This document shows, one piece after another, positions 32,350 through 41,006 of a stretch of DNA of 64,000 bases. The stretch's first letter is position 1. The number at the start of each line of letters is the position of its first letter. Made by a program: the position numbers and the translations under genes. The stretch lies in NCBI RefSeq assembly GCF_041021955.1, contig NZ_CP158375.1, forward strand, positions 2,232,001 through 2,296,000, given 5' to 3'. Below the pieces are notes generated by a model. That model worked only from the letters and a program-made list of their open reading frames with translations. It ran no database searches and was not told the DNA's origin. This stretch comes from Caulobacter sp. 73W (GTDB lineage Bacteria > Pseudomonadota > Alphaproteobacteria > Caulobacterales > Caulobacteraceae).

Positions 32350-34073
32350 GGCTGGCCGAAAGGCTGGGTTGGGGCCCTTCGACCACCATCCGCGTCCGCC
32401 TGGCCGCGGCGGTGGCCGTCGCGCTGCTGCCTGTCCTCATCCTCAGCGGCGCGCAGACCGTCACCGCCTTCTACCGCGACGCCGAAGCCCAGCGCGAAAG
32501 CCTGGCGCTCGGCGCGCAGCGCAGCGCCGCCACGGTCCAGGCCCGGATCGAGGCAGCGGGCGTCCTGCTGGAGACCCTCGGTCCCGGCTCGACGGGGCTC
32601 AACTGCGCCCAGCGGCTCAATGACGTCAAATCGCGGCTTCCCGGCTACGCCAACCTGATCCGCTTCGACCGGATCGGGCGGGTGGCCTGCGCCTCCGACA
32701 CCGTGCCCCCCGACGCCCAGCGCGCCAGCCGTTCCTGGTTTTCGCGCATGCGCGACGGGGCCCGGATGACGGTCGAGGCCCAGCCCGGCGTCGCCTATTC
32801 GGCCGATCCCGCCCTGCTGGCCGCCGTGCGGGCGGAGCGGGACGGGGCGTTCGACGGCGCCCTGGTGGCGGTGATCGCCCTGTCCAGCCTGCAGCCGGAG
32901 ACCCAGTCGCGCGCCCTGCCGGGCGGGGCGCAGATCGCCATGATCGACCGCGAAGGCCAGTACTTCGCCATGACCGACCCGAGCGCCTTCCCCAACGGCC
33001 CGCCGAACCTGTCGGCCGCGACCTCGGGCAAGCTGCTGTGGACCGCGCGCGACACGGCGGGCCGCTTGCGGACCATGGCCGCCGCGCCGCTGGTGGCGGA
33101 CGAGGTCTATGTGGTGCTGTCGGCGCCGTCGCCGGGCCTGTTCTCCTGGGCGCGGCTCAATCCGATCTCGCGCCTGCTGCTGCCGGTCTTCGCCTTCGTG
33201 GCCGCCCTGGCCGCCGTGCTGCTGGCGGCCGAGCGCAGCATCGTGCGCTGGATCTTCTATTTGGAGCGGGTGGCGGCGATCTATGCGCGCGGCCGCTTCA
33301 CGGTGCGTCCGGTGCGCGCCGACCAGGCCCCGCCGGAGATCCGCGAGCTGGCCTCGACCCTGGACCACATGGCCGGGGCGATCGTGACGCGCGACGCCTC
33401 GCTGCACGACAGCCTTCACCAGAAGGACGCGCTGATGCGCGAGATCCATCACCGGGTGAAGAACAACCTGCAGGTCATTTCCAGCCTGCTCAGCCTGCAG
33501 CAGCGGGCCCTGACCGACCCGGCCTCGCGCCAGGCGATCATGGATACGCGCCAGCGGATCTCGGCCCTGGCCCTGGTCTATCGCGCCCTCTACCAGGGGC
33601 CGGACCTGAAGCAGGTGGACCTGCGGCCTTTCCTGGAGGAGCTGACCGCCCAGCTGCTGTCTGGCGACGCCGGGCCCCATGGCGCGGTGCGTACCGAGGT
33701 GCACGCCGATCCGCTGATGATCGATCCCGACCGGCTGGCGCCGCTCGCCCTGTTCGCGGTGGAGGCGGTGGCCAACGCCCAGAAGCAGGTGTTCTCCGAG
33801 CGTCCGGGCCTGTTGCGCGTCGAATTCCGCGTGCGCGAAGGCGAGGGCTATCTGGATATCGTCGACGATGGCGGCGGCCTGGGCGCGCCGGGCGCCCCGC
33901 CCAGCGGCATGGGCATGACCCTGATGAACGCCTTCGCCCGCCAGCTGCGCGGACGGGTCAGCTTCGATCCGGTGGAGACGGGCGGCCTGCGGATCGGTCT
34001 GGTGTTCCCGGCCCCGGAGGCGCGGGCGCCCGATCATGCGGCCGCCGAGGCTGCGGCTGCGGAACAAAGCTGA
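32346..34073 (+). CDS. phyK: Sensor histidine kinase PhyK-like
   Basis: 575 residues, GTG start overlapping the sigT stop. Helix near residues 17-38, a periplasmic sensor region with two cysteines (NCAQ and VACAS) up to about 275, a second helix (about 278-300), a HAMP-like linker, then a HisKA_2 domain with EIHHRVKNNLQVISSLLSLQ (phosphoacceptor about His369) and an ATPase domain with VDDGGGLG and SGMGMTLMNAFARQLRG. The order nepR-sigT-phyK matches Caulobacter, where PhyK phosphorylates PhyR. The 3' end also contains the promoter for the next gene. Confidence 0.9.
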   Translation: MRLAERLGWGPSTTIRVRLAAAVAVALLPVLILSGAQTVTAFYRDAEAQRESLALGAQRSAATVQARIEAAGVLLETLGPGSTGLNCAQRLNDVKSRLPGYANLIRFDRIGRVACASDTVPPDAQRASRSWFSRMRDGARMTVEAQPGVAYSADPALLAAVRAERDGAFDGALVAVIALSSLQPETQSRALPGGAQIAMIDREGQYFAMTDPSAFPNGPPNLSAATSGKLLWTARDTAGRLRTMAAAPLVADEVYVVLSAPSPGLFSWARLNPISRLLLPVFAFVAALAAVLLAAERSIVRWIFYLERVAAIYARGRFTVRPVRADQAPPEIRELASTLDHMAGAIVTRDASLHDSLHQKDALMREIHHRVKNNLQVISSLLSLQQRALTDPASRQAIMDTRQRISALALVYRALYQGPDLKQVDLRPFLEELTAQLLSGDAGPHGAVRTEVHADPLMIDPDRLAPLALFAVEAVANAQKQVFSERPGLLRVEFRVREGEGYLDIVDDGGGLGAPGAPPSGMGMTLMNAFARQLRGRVSFDPVETGGLRIGLVFPAPEARAPDHAAAEAAAAEQS

Positions 34074-34085
34074 GCCGCTGGCGTT
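34061..34085 (+). promoter_or_regulatory. SigT/EcfG-type promoter of the entericidin gene
   Basis: GGAAC (34061-34065), 16 bases, CGTT (34082-34085). The -35 element lies inside the last codons of phyK, 54 bases before the ATG at 34139. Confidence 0.82.
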
Positions 34086-34138
34086 TCTCCGGCGCGATAC
34101 AAAGCCGTTCCCCAAAACGGCGCTCAGGAGAAACTCTC

Positions 34139-34276
34139 ATGCGTAAGCTCATCGTCATGGCGATCGTCGCCGCTGGTCTGACCGCCGCCGCCTGCAACAC
34201 CGTTTCGGGCGCCGGCCAGGACGTCACGGCCGCCGGCCGCGCCGTCACCTCGACGGCCGAAGACGCCAAGAACTAA
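34139..34276 (+). CDS. Entericidin-family small lipoprotein
   Basis: 45 residues. Signal peptide MRKLIVMAIVAAGLTAAAC with the lipidation Cys, then NTVSGAGQDVTAAGRAVTSTA, which matches the EcnA/EcnB pattern CNTVxGxGxDV. These cell-envelope lipoproteins are often stationary-phase or stress induced; EcnB was described as a bacteriolytic toxin in enterobacteria, but for alphaproteobacterial members the role is unclear. CAGGAG precedes the ATG. It has a SigT-type promoter and its own terminator. Confidence 0.88.
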   Translation: MRKLIVMAIVAAGLTAAACNTVSGAGQDVTAAGRAVTSTAEDAKN

Positions 34277-34303
34277 GACTGTCTCTCCGCGAGGAAGACA
34301 GGA

Positions 34304-34329
34304 AAGGCCCCGCATCGGCGGGGCCTTTT
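34304..34329. terminator. Bidirectional terminator between entericidin and cheR genes
   Basis: Perfect 10-base stem AAGGCCCCGC / GCGGGGCCTT with loop ATCG, followed by TTTT on the plus strand and TTT on the minus strand. Confidence 0.85.
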
Positions 34330-34339
34330 GCGTTTGGGA

Positions 34340-35167
34340 TCAGGCCGCCTTGCGGAAGTTCGGGTCGAGGCCGAACACCCCGGGCTGGCCGTCCAGCGGC
34401 CTCAGGGCGCCGGCAAGGCCGCCCAGATCGTCGCCGGGGCTGAGCACCAGGAAGCCGTCGGCGGCCAGGGTCACGGCCACGTTCTCCAGCACCCGGTCGC
34501 GCATGGTCTCTTCCATGGTGGCGAGGACGCCGCGCAGGAAGATGATGTCGAAGCGGCCCAGGGCCGACAGGTCGGAGATCAGGTTGATCCGGCGCCAGCG
34601 CACCATCTGGCGCACGCGCGGCTCCAGGGCCCACATCTCGTCCGTCTTCTCGAAATGGGTGACGAGCTTGCGGATCGGCAGGCCGCGCTGGACCTCGAAC
34701 TGGGTGTAGAGGCCGCTCTGGGCCTTCTCCAGGCAGCGTTCCGACAGGTCCGAGCCGAACAGTTCGGGACGCAGGCCTGGAATGGCGGCGCGCGCCTCCT
34801 CGGCCATCATGGCCAGGGAATAGGCTTCCTGGCCGGTGGAGCAGGCGGCGCTCCAGATGCGCACCGGCTCGCCCGGACGGCGCTGGGCCATGGCGGGCAG
34901 CAGTTCCTTTTCGAACTGGTTGAACGCCTCGCGCGGGAAGAAGAAGGCGGTCTCGGCGCCGGTCATGGCCTCCACCACCGCCCAGATCAGCCGCTCCTCG
35001 CGCTTGCCGCGCACGGCGGCGATCATGTCGTCGATGCTGCTGAAGCCTTCGCGACGGGCGACCGGCGAGAGCCTGCTGTTGATCAGATAGGTCTTTTCCA
35101 GCGCGACCTTCAGGCCGGCGCGGGAGCGGCACAGGGCCGCCAGGAATTCCAGGTCGTCGGGCTTCAA
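34340..35167 (-). CDS. cheR: Chemotaxis protein methyltransferase CheR
   Basis: 275 residues. CheR methylates glutamates of chemoreceptors with S-adenosylmethionine. Visible features: the N-terminal helical CheR_N part (FLAALCRSRAGLKV), TGAETAFFFPREAF, the SAM motif RIWSAACSTGQEAYSLAM, FGSDLSERCLEKA, and FDIIFLRGVLATM in place of the common FCRNVLIYF. The start is inferred as TTG at 35165-35167, overlapping the stop of the upstream cheY-like gene (TTGA), because the frame upstream of it is only a shadow. The changed FxRGVLATM motif suggests an atypical member. Confidence 0.85.
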   Translation of the reverse strand: MKPDDLEFLAALCRSRAGLKVALEKTYLINSRLSPVARREGFSSIDDMIAAVRGKREERLIWAVVEAMTGAETAFFFPREAFNQFEKELLPAMAQRRPGEPVRIWSAACSTGQEAYSLAMMAEEARAAIPGLRPELFGSDLSERCLEKAQSGLYTQFEVQRGLPIRKLVTHFEKTDEMWALEPRVRQMVRWRRINLISDLSALGRFDIIFLRGVLATMEETMRDRVLENVAVTLAADGFLVLSPGDDLGGLAGALRPLDGQPGVFGLDPNFRKAA

Positions 35168-35529
35168 AGGGCGCCCGCCTCGATGAACTTGGCCTCGATC
35201 ACGTCGCCGTCGAAGGGCTTCATGATGTACTCGTCCGCGCCGCAGTTCAGGGCCTCGCGGATGTGCTCCATGTCGGCCTCGACCGTGCAGAACACGACGA
35301 CCGGCGCGGCGCCGCCCGGCTCCTGGCGCAGCTGGCGCAGGAAATCCACGCCGTTCATCACCGGCATGTTCCAGTCGAGCAGGATGGCGTCGGGCATGGC
35401 CGCGCGGCACCAGGCAAGCGCCTCCATCCCGTCGGCGGCCTCGGCGATCTGAAAGCCGATGTCCTCCAGGATGCGTCGGGCGACTTTCCGGATCACCCGG
35501 CTGTCATCGACGACAAGGCAGGTCTTCAC
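35164..35529 (-). CDS. CheY-like single-domain response regulator
   Basis: 121 residues, receiver only. VVDDSRVIRKVARRIL supplies the acidic pair (Asp8-Asp9), AILLDWNMPVMNG the phosphoacceptor (Asp52), and YIMKPFDGD the conserved Lys. It has no output domain and must act by binding a partner. It is coupled to cheR by a four-base overlap and sits close to chpT, as in Caulobacter. Whether it serves chemotaxis or another pathway cannot be told. Confidence 0.9.
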   Translation of the reverse strand: MKTCLVVDDSRVIRKVARRILEDIGFQIAEAADGMEALAWCRAAMPDAILLDWNMPVMNGVDFLRQLRQEPGGAAPVVVFCTVEADMEHIREALNCGADEYIMKPFDGDVIEAKFIEAGAL

Positions 35530-35597
35530 AGGCGCGCGGGCTCCAATCCAAGGAGCCGTTTTGCGCCGGTTTGGTTAAGGAGGGGTAATGGCGCCGC

Positions 35598-36254
35598 TTA
35601 GGCGGGCACCCAGGCGGCAAGGGTGACGCGCTCTTCGGCGGTTTCGGCGGCGACCTGGCCGCCGCAGGCCTTGACCAGATTGTGCAGGTAGGCGGCCTGG
35701 ATCCACTGGCCGCCGATGCCGTCGCCCAAGGGCTCGCCCTTGAGGCCGGCGACCACTTCCGGGCGTAGGCGCGCACGGGGGCCGGAGGCGTCGACGGTGA
35801 TGACGTAGCGGTTGTCGGCCAGCAGCACCCGCATGCGGGCCTTGCCGCCGGTGGGCAGGGCGCCGGCGGCGATCTGGGCCAGGTTCAGCAGGGCGCGGGC
35901 GGCGGGCTTGTTGACCTGGGCGGCGTCGGCCACCCATTCCAGCTCCGGCCGGACGTGGGCGTAGACGCCCTGGGCCAGGGTCTCCAGGTCGCGGCTGTCG
36001 AAGCTTTCCGCCGCCGCCGAGGCGCCGAAGGCCACGCGGCTGAACTGCAGCAGGTCCACCAGCTTGCGGGCGCTGGCGTTGATCAGGCCCATGGCGTCCT
36101 CGCGCATGTCCTGAGCCGTCGGATCTTCCAGCAGGTCCAGGCCGGAAACGATGGCGCTGGCCGGGCTGATGAAGTCGTGACACAGGCGCGCTGCGAGCAG
36201 GGCCGCCAGTTCGGAGGGCGTCTGTTGGGCGGGGGTGTCTGCGGCGTCCGTCAT
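35598..36254 (-). CDS. chpT: Histidine phosphotransferase ChpT
   Basis: 218 residues. ChpT passes phosphate from the hybrid kinase CckA to the regulators CtrA and CpdR that control the Caulobacter cell cycle. The phosphotransfer helix is LAARLCHDFISPASAIVSGLDLLED in overlapping parts, with His26 the acceptor. The C-terminal degenerate ATPase-like domain includes GPRARLRPEVVAGLKGEPLGDG and ends in AAWVPA. I recognise close likeness to Caulobacter ChpT from memory. The ATG at 36252-36254 starts the family sequence; a longer upstream frame is a shadow of the divergent gene. Confidence 0.95.
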   Translation of the reverse strand: MTDAADTPAQQTPSELAALLAARLCHDFISPASAIVSGLDLLEDPTAQDMREDAMGLINASARKLVDLLQFSRVAFGASAAAESFDSRDLETLAQGVYAHVRPELEWVADAAQVNKPAARALLNLAQIAAGALPTGGKARMRVLLADNRYVITVDASGPRARLRPEVVAGLKGEPLGDGIGGQWIQAAYLHNLVKACGGQVAAETAEERVTLAAWVPA

Positions 36255-36312
36255 CGACGCGGACCTTGACCTGATTTGGCGCCCGGGAAAATGGCCCTTA
36301 AAGACGGCGCCG

Positions 36313-36495
36313 ATGGACCTGTTTCTCGAACCGGGCGCCCTGGTGCGCCATCCCGACCAGGATGACTGGGGGCTGGGCCAGGTCCAGTCCGTGGCCGGCC
36401 GGCGGGTGACGGTCAACTTCGAACAGGCCGGCAAACAGACGATCGACACGGACGCCGTGCGGCTGATCTTCGTCGGCGATGATCCCAGGGGATAG
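36313..36495 (+). CDS. DUF3553 protein
   Basis: 60 residues starting MDLFLEPGALVRHP, then DWGLGQVQSV, GRRVTVNFEQAGKQTI and VRLIFV. This short beta-rich pattern is DUF3553, in which a small SH3-like fold is expected; function is unknown. The frame is open 26 codons further upstream to 36235, but homologs begin at this ATG. It is divergent from chpT and its end is followed at once by the cysQ gene. Confidence 0.8.
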   Translation: MDLFLEPGALVRHPDQDDWGLGQVQSVAGRRVTVNFEQAGKQTIDTDAVRLIFVGDDPRG

Positions 36496-36499
36496 TGAC

Positions 36500-37279
36500 G
36501 TGAGCAACGACGCCGCAATGGGCGAAATCCTGGCCGACATCGTGGAGGAGGCCGCGCGCCTGATCCTGCCCTACTGGCGCTCCGACCTGACGGTGATCCG
36601 CAAGGCGGATGAGAGCCCGGTGACGGAGGCGGACCAGCGCGGCGAGACCCTGATCCTGCAACTGCTGGCGCGGCATTTTCCGGACATTCCGGTCGTGTCG
36701 GAAGAGGATTCCGCCGAGAACGGCGTGCCGACGGACGCGGCGGGGCGCTTTTTCCTGGTCGATCCGCTGGACGGGACCAAGGCCTTCGTGCGCGGCGATC
36801 CCAATTTCACGGTCAATATCGGCCTGATCGAGAACGGCCGCTCGGTGGCGGGCGCCATCTGCGCGCCGGTGACCATGGAGACCTGGTTCACCACCCCGGC
36901 CGGAGCCCTGAAGCGTCAGGCCGGCGAGGCGGCGGCCCCCGTGCGCGTGCGCCCCTGGCCGAAGGGCGAGGCCGTGGCCCTGGTCTCGCACACGATGAAG
37001 GAAGAGGCGGCCGAAGGGCTGCAGGCCGAATACGGCTTCGACCTGCGACAGCCGATGGACAGCTCGATCAAGCTGTGCCGGATCGCCGAGGGGGCGGCGG
37101 ACATCTATCCGCGCCACGGGCCGACCATGGAATGGGACACCGCCGCCGGCCAGGCCATCTTGGAGGCGGCCGGCGGGCGTTTCGCAACGCCCGACGGCTC
37201 ACCGTTCCTCTACGGCAAGGCCGAGGCGGGTTTCCGCAACGGCTGGTTCGTGGCCCGGGGAGGGCCCCGCGAAGACTAG
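36500..37279 (+). CDS. cysQ: 3'(2'),5'-bisphosphate nucleotidase CysQ
   Basis: 259 residues from GTG 36500, which has AGGGGATAG upstream; an ATG at 36479 inside the DUF3553 gene is the alternative. The inositol monophosphatase fold is shown by VVSEED (metal-binding Glu), FLVDPLDGTKAFV (DPLDGTK), and late GPTMEWDTAAGQAIL (WDTAAG with the third Asp). The PLDGTKxF and TMEWDTAAG forms are typical of CysQ, which removes PAP made during sulfate assimilation. Other family members act on inositol or histidinol phosphates, so the substrate is likely but not proven. Confidence 0.88.
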   Translation: MSNDAAMGEILADIVEEAARLILPYWRSDLTVIRKADESPVTEADQRGETLILQLLARHFPDIPVVSEEDSAENGVPTDAAGRFFLVDPLDGTKAFVRGDPNFTVNIGLIENGRSVAGAICAPVTMETWFTTPAGALKRQAGEAAAPVRVRPWPKGEAVALVSHTMKEEAAEGLQAEYGFDLRQPMDSSIKLCRIAEGAADIYPRHGPTMEWDTAAGQAILEAAGGRFATPDGSPFLYGKAEAGFRNGWFVARGGPRED

Positions 37280-37282
37280 GCC

Positions 37283-37633
37283 TTACTTCTTGGCCCAGGC
37301 GCCGCCGGCGGGCTTGTACCAGGCGCCGGCCGGCAGGCGGTCGAACAGCTGGCGAGCCGCGGCCTGGCCGGCGGCTTCGGGCGTCACGCCGGTCTTGGCG
37401 GCGATGTCGCGATAGACGCCCGCGCGGCCGGCGTTGATCTCGCGGACGGCGGCCTGCAGGGCCGAGTTGCCCATGGAGACGAAGCCGAGATAACCGTCGG
37501 CCTGCTCGCCCACGACGCCGGCGCTCTTGGCGATGTCGACCTGGGCCTTGGCGTTGGACTGGGCCAGGGCGGGAGCCGAGGCGGCGCCGAGCGAGGCGGC
37601 GATGGCGGCGGCGGTGAAAAGCTTGCGCATCAT
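37283..37633 (-). CDS. ydbL: YdbL-family (DUF1318) periplasmic protein
   Basis: 116 residues. A Sec signal peptide (LFTAAAIAASLGAASAPALAQ) with cleavage after ALAQ or ALA, then SAGVVGEQADGYLGFV and NAGRAGVYRDIAAKTGVTPEAAGQAAARQL in sequence, the DUF1318/YdbL pattern. In E. coli YdbL is encoded with YdbH and YnbE and is proposed to help the YnbE assembly in the phospholipid bridge. It is the last gene of the ydbH-ynbE-ydbL operon and converges on cysQ. Confidence 0.87.
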   Translation of the reverse strand: MMRKLFTAAAIAASLGAASAPALAQSNAKAQVDIAKSAGVVGEQADGYLGFVSMGNSALQAAVREINAGRAGVYRDIAAKTGVTPEAAGQAAARQLFDRLPAGAWYKPAGGAWAKK

Positions 37634-37657
37634 GATGAAACTTGTCTCCTCAGGCGC

Positions 37658-37846
37658 CTAGAACAGGTTCGGATTCTGGCTGATCAGCGTCTGGACTTCC
37701 TTGTCCAGGCGCACCCGGACGTCGGCGTCCAGCTTGGCGTAGATGTTGATCGGATCGACCTTCACACGCACCGTCGGCGTGCAGGCGGCTCCGAGAAGTG
37801 AAGCCGCCAGAGCGGCTGTGGCGAGCGCTGCTGCGCGTTTGGTCAT
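37658..37846 (-). CDS. ynbE: YnbE-family lipoprotein
   Basis: 62 residues from the ATG at 37844-37846, which has ACGGAGA 9 bases upstream; an ATG six codons earlier lacks such a site. The signal peptide ends in LLGAACTP, the lipobox. The mature part (VRVKVDPINIYAKLDADVRVRLDKEV) is the YnbE pattern. In E. coli this outer-membrane lipoprotein stacks onto YdbH to complete an intermembrane lipid-transport bridge. Confidence 0.87.
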   Translation of the reverse strand: MTKRAAALATAALAASLLGAACTPTVRVKVDPINIYAKLDADVRVRLDKEVQTLISQNPNLF

Positions 37847-37882
37847 GATCGTGGTCTCCGTCATGGCTCAGTTAATCGGATT

Positions 37883-40800
37883 CTATGGCTGAACGGCGTC
37901 TGAACGCGAGGGGGTCTCTTGCGGATCGGTCCATTTGCGCCGCCATCCGGCCAGCAGGTCGTCGAGATTGAACGAGGTGTCGAGGGTCAGATTGACCGGC
38001 GTGCCGGACGGCAGAGCGATGCGCTTGTCAAAGGCGCGGCCGCGCAGGACGTCCAGGATACCAACCTTGGCCTTCTCCTTCACCTTGGGCGCATGTTCGC
38101 CCTCGATGTGGAACAGGATGCCCAGCCGGCCCGCGTCGGTGCTGTTAACCGTGGCTTCCAGCTTGTCGTAGTCCAGGTTCTCCATGGCCTGATAGGCGAA
38201 GTCCTGGATGGCGTTGGTCGGAGCCTGCTGCCCATTGGCCGTGGCGTTGTTGATCAGCGAGCGGCTGATCGAGATCCGGCCGTCGGGCCGTCCGGTCAGC
38301 TTGCCGTCGTGGACGCGGATCTTCTCGCCGTCGATTTCGAATGGGATGCGGCCATCGAACACGCCGTCGATCTTCAGCCGGTCGGCCAAGGACGTGCCGC
38401 TGACCAGTTCGCCCAGCCGCACCCCCTCTAGGACCACGGCCCCGCGAATGGGGCCGCCTTCGTAGGCGATGGTCATCGGTTCGACCCGGACGACGCCTTT
38501 CAAGGTCTGGGCGGCGGCTCCCTCCAGGACGAAGCCGGTCTCCTCCAGGTGGAAGCGGGCGGCGACCTGCTCCAACGGAGCGAAGGCCTCGACGCGGGCG
38601 ATGGTCGCGGTCTGGGCCGGGGCGCTGACCAGGGGCGTCAGGCTGGTGAAGGTGATGTCGGCGGCCGCGCCGCTGCTGAGACCCGCCGGTCCCTTGAAGC
38701 TGAGGCCCGAGCCGACCAGCCGCCCGCTGCTGGTCATGCCGGCGGCGTTCCAGTCGAAGCGGCCGGTGAAGCTGACCACGCCCTGCGCGTTCTCCAACGG
38801 CGCCGCCATGGGCGAGATTTCCGCCGGTTGCAGGCCGTCGGGCGTGAAGTTGATCTGCGAGCCGTCGATAACCGCCGAGCCGACGCCGCTGTTCATGTCG
38901 TGGACGACGTCGATGCGCGCCAGCGGCCGGCCCGCTTCGGTCCGCACCGTCACCGGGCCGTTCCAGCGGTTGCGGGCCAGACGGATGGTCCCGTCGGCGA
39001 TGATGGGGTTGAAGCGTGGCGCGGGCTGGCGATCGACGACCTTGGCGGCGCTCAGCTTCACCTGGCCGTTCATGGCGCCGCCGGCGCCGGACAGGCTGAA
39101 CGCCGCCTCGCCGCCCGCCAGTTCGGACTCGGCGGCGGTAAGTCCGGCCTTGGCCTTGGTCAGGCGGCCGTCGGCGCGCCAGCCCTTTGGTCCGACCTGC
39201 AGGATGGGGCCGCTGGCGCAGACCTGGGCGGCGATGCCGTCGATGCTGGTCTCGCCCATGACGAACTTTTCGGCCTCGGCGTCGGCGCAGCGATCCAGCC
39301 GGACGGTCCACAGGCCGTTGCGGCTGGCGGCGCGGGCGTCGCCCTTGATCGTCAGGTTCCGCAGCGGCGGAACGTCCAAGGTCGCGTCCAGCGACAGGGC
39401 CGCGTCAATGCCCTGGGCGCCGCTGGTCCAGCGCGAGATGCGCAGATTGGCCGTGGGCAGGCCGCCGCCGGTCAGCTCCAGCCGCGCCGCGCCAGAGGCG
39501 GGTCCGCCGACAGCCTGGATCAACGGACCGCCGCCGGTATCCAGGGTCAGGCGCGTTCCGCCGGCGCCGCGCACCGTCAGGGGGCGGCCGGCCGTCGTGC
39601 GCAGGCTGCCGGGGCGGATGGCGACAGCGAGGGACGGGGCGTCGAGGGTCAGGCGGGTGAGGTTGCGGGCGAGAGCGGCCTGATAGTCCGGGTTCTGGAC
39701 GACCACCGGCGTCTGCGCGGCGAGGCGGCGGGCGGTGGCGGCGGAGGTCGAGGCGGCGCCGTCGACCGCGAACTGGCCTTTCAGCGAGAAGCCCTGCGCG
39801 TCGTTGCGGGCGTTCACCCGGCCCGCGCGGGCGCCGAAGGCGACGCGTTGCAGGTCCAGCCCCCCGGCGTCCAGCGCATCGGCCTGCGCCTGAATGCGCG
39901 CCGCGCCGTCGAAGCTGTCGCCGGCCTTGTCGTGATTGAAGCGGAAGCCGTCGAGCAGCAGCCGGGCCTCAAGATCGCGCGCGGCCTGTTCGCCCTGGAC
40001 GATCTGGTCGGCGGCTAGGGTGGCGTCGAGGCGGCCCGACAGGGCGGCGCGCTCGGGATAGCCGAACACCGAGCCGTTCCAGTCCAGCTTCAGCCGCGCC
40101 AGCTCGACGGACGCATCCCCCGCCCGGCCGCGCTGGGCGGTGAGGGCGGCCTGAAGGCTGGCCGGTCCCGCCGCCGACATGCCGCGCAGGTCGGGATAGG
40201 GCAGCTCGCCCGCCAAGGCGCCCTGAAGGCCTTCGAGCCGGGTCTCGCCCTGGGTCAGGGTCGAGGGCAGGAGGTGCAGCGAGGCCCGCAGCCGAGCGTC
40301 GTGCTTGCGCAAGGAGAAGCGGCCGCCATTGCTGACCACGGCCAAGTCGTCCTCGCGCAGCTGCGTCGGCATCAGGGCGCCGTCCAGCCGCAGCAGGGCG
40401 CCCTGGTCCATGGCCCCGTCGCCGATCAGGGTGACGCGGCCGAACTCCGTGCCCAAGTCCACGCGGGCGCTCTGGATCAGGACCGCGGGGCCGCCCTCCT
40501 GTGCGGGGCGCGGGGTCTTGGTGAAATCCTCGATCAGCGGGTCGAGAGCGCCGAAGGACAGCTTGCCCTTGATGAAGGCGGCCTTCAGGTGCGGGCGATA
40601 CAGCCGCACGGCCCGCGTCTCCAGCAGGAACTTGTCGCCGGCCCACGGCGGGGTCAGGGCGTAGGCCACCTCCAGCCGCTCGGCGGTGAAGATCGGATCA
40701 GCCTCGGAGCCGACCCGCACGCGGCCGACGAAACCGTCCACATCCAGCGCCTGGATATCGACCGCCGCCTCGACCCCACGCTCACGCAGCCAGGAGACCG

Positions 40801-40966
40801 CCAGCTCGCGGGCGATCTCGCGCCGCTGGGCCAGGACGATCAGTCCGCCGGCCGCGACGCTCCACAGGGCGACGGCGCCGACCTCCAGCGCGACGGCGGC
40901 CAGCCGCGCGCGGCGCGAGGATCCGCGGCGGACGGGGGGTTCGGTGTTCTCGGTCGTCTCCGTCAT
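37883..40966 (-). CDS. ydbH: YdbH-family AsmA-like intermembrane lipid transport protein
   Basis: 1027 residues. One N-terminal membrane helix (about 25-46) anchors a very long, beta-rich, low-Cys periplasmic body typical of AsmA-like proteins. The C-terminal third has the YdbH segment IPFEIDGEKIRVHDGKLTGRPDGRISI in overlapping parts and AIQDFAYQAMENLDYDKLEATVNS. In E. coli YdbH, TamB and YhdP are redundant bridges that move phospholipids to the outer membrane. Assignment rests on these C-terminal motifs and on the ynbE and ydbL genes downstream. Confidence 0.85.
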   Translation of the reverse strand: MTETTENTEPPVRRGSSRRARLAAVALEVGAVALWSVAAGGLIVLAQRREIARELAVSWLRERGVEAAVDIQALDVDGFVGRVRVGSEADPIFTAERLEVAYALTPPWAGDKFLLETRAVRLYRPHLKAAFIKGKLSFGALDPLIEDFTKTPRPAQEGGPAVLIQSARVDLGTEFGRVTLIGDGAMDQGALLRLDGALMPTQLREDDLAVVSNGGRFSLRKHDARLRASLHLLPSTLTQGETRLEGLQGALAGELPYPDLRGMSAAGPASLQAALTAQRGRAGDASVELARLKLDWNGSVFGYPERAALSGRLDATLAADQIVQGEQAARDLEARLLLDGFRFNHDKAGDSFDGAARIQAQADALDAGGLDLQRVAFGARAGRVNARNDAQGFSLKGQFAVDGAASTSAATARRLAAQTPVVVQNPDYQAALARNLTRLTLDAPSLAVAIRPGSLRTTAGRPLTVRGAGGTRLTLDTGGGPLIQAVGGPASGAARLELTGGGLPTANLRISRWTSGAQGIDAALSLDATLDVPPLRNLTIKGDARAASRNGLWTVRLDRCADAEAEKFVMGETSIDGIAAQVCASGPILQVGPKGWRADGRLTKAKAGLTAAESELAGGEAAFSLSGAGGAMNGQVKLSAAKVVDRQPAPRFNPIIADGTIRLARNRWNGPVTVRTEAGRPLARIDVVHDMNSGVGSAVIDGSQINFTPDGLQPAEISPMAAPLENAQGVVSFTGRFDWNAAGMTSSGRLVGSGLSFKGPAGLSSGAAADITFTSLTPLVSAPAQTATIARVEAFAPLEQVAARFHLEETGFVLEGAAAQTLKGVVRVEPMTIAYEGGPIRGAVVLEGVRLGELVSGTSLADRLKIDGVFDGRIPFEIDGEKIRVHDGKLTGRPDGRISISRSLINNATANGQQAPTNAIQDFAYQAMENLDYDKLEATVNSTDAGRLGILFHIEGEHAPKVKEKAKVGILDVLRGRAFDKRIALPSGTPVNLTLDTSFNLDDLLAGWRRKWTDPQETPSRSDAVQP

Positions 40967-41006
40967 CAGCCCTCAGGGTCTTGGCGAGCGCGACAGAAAT
41001 AAGGCG

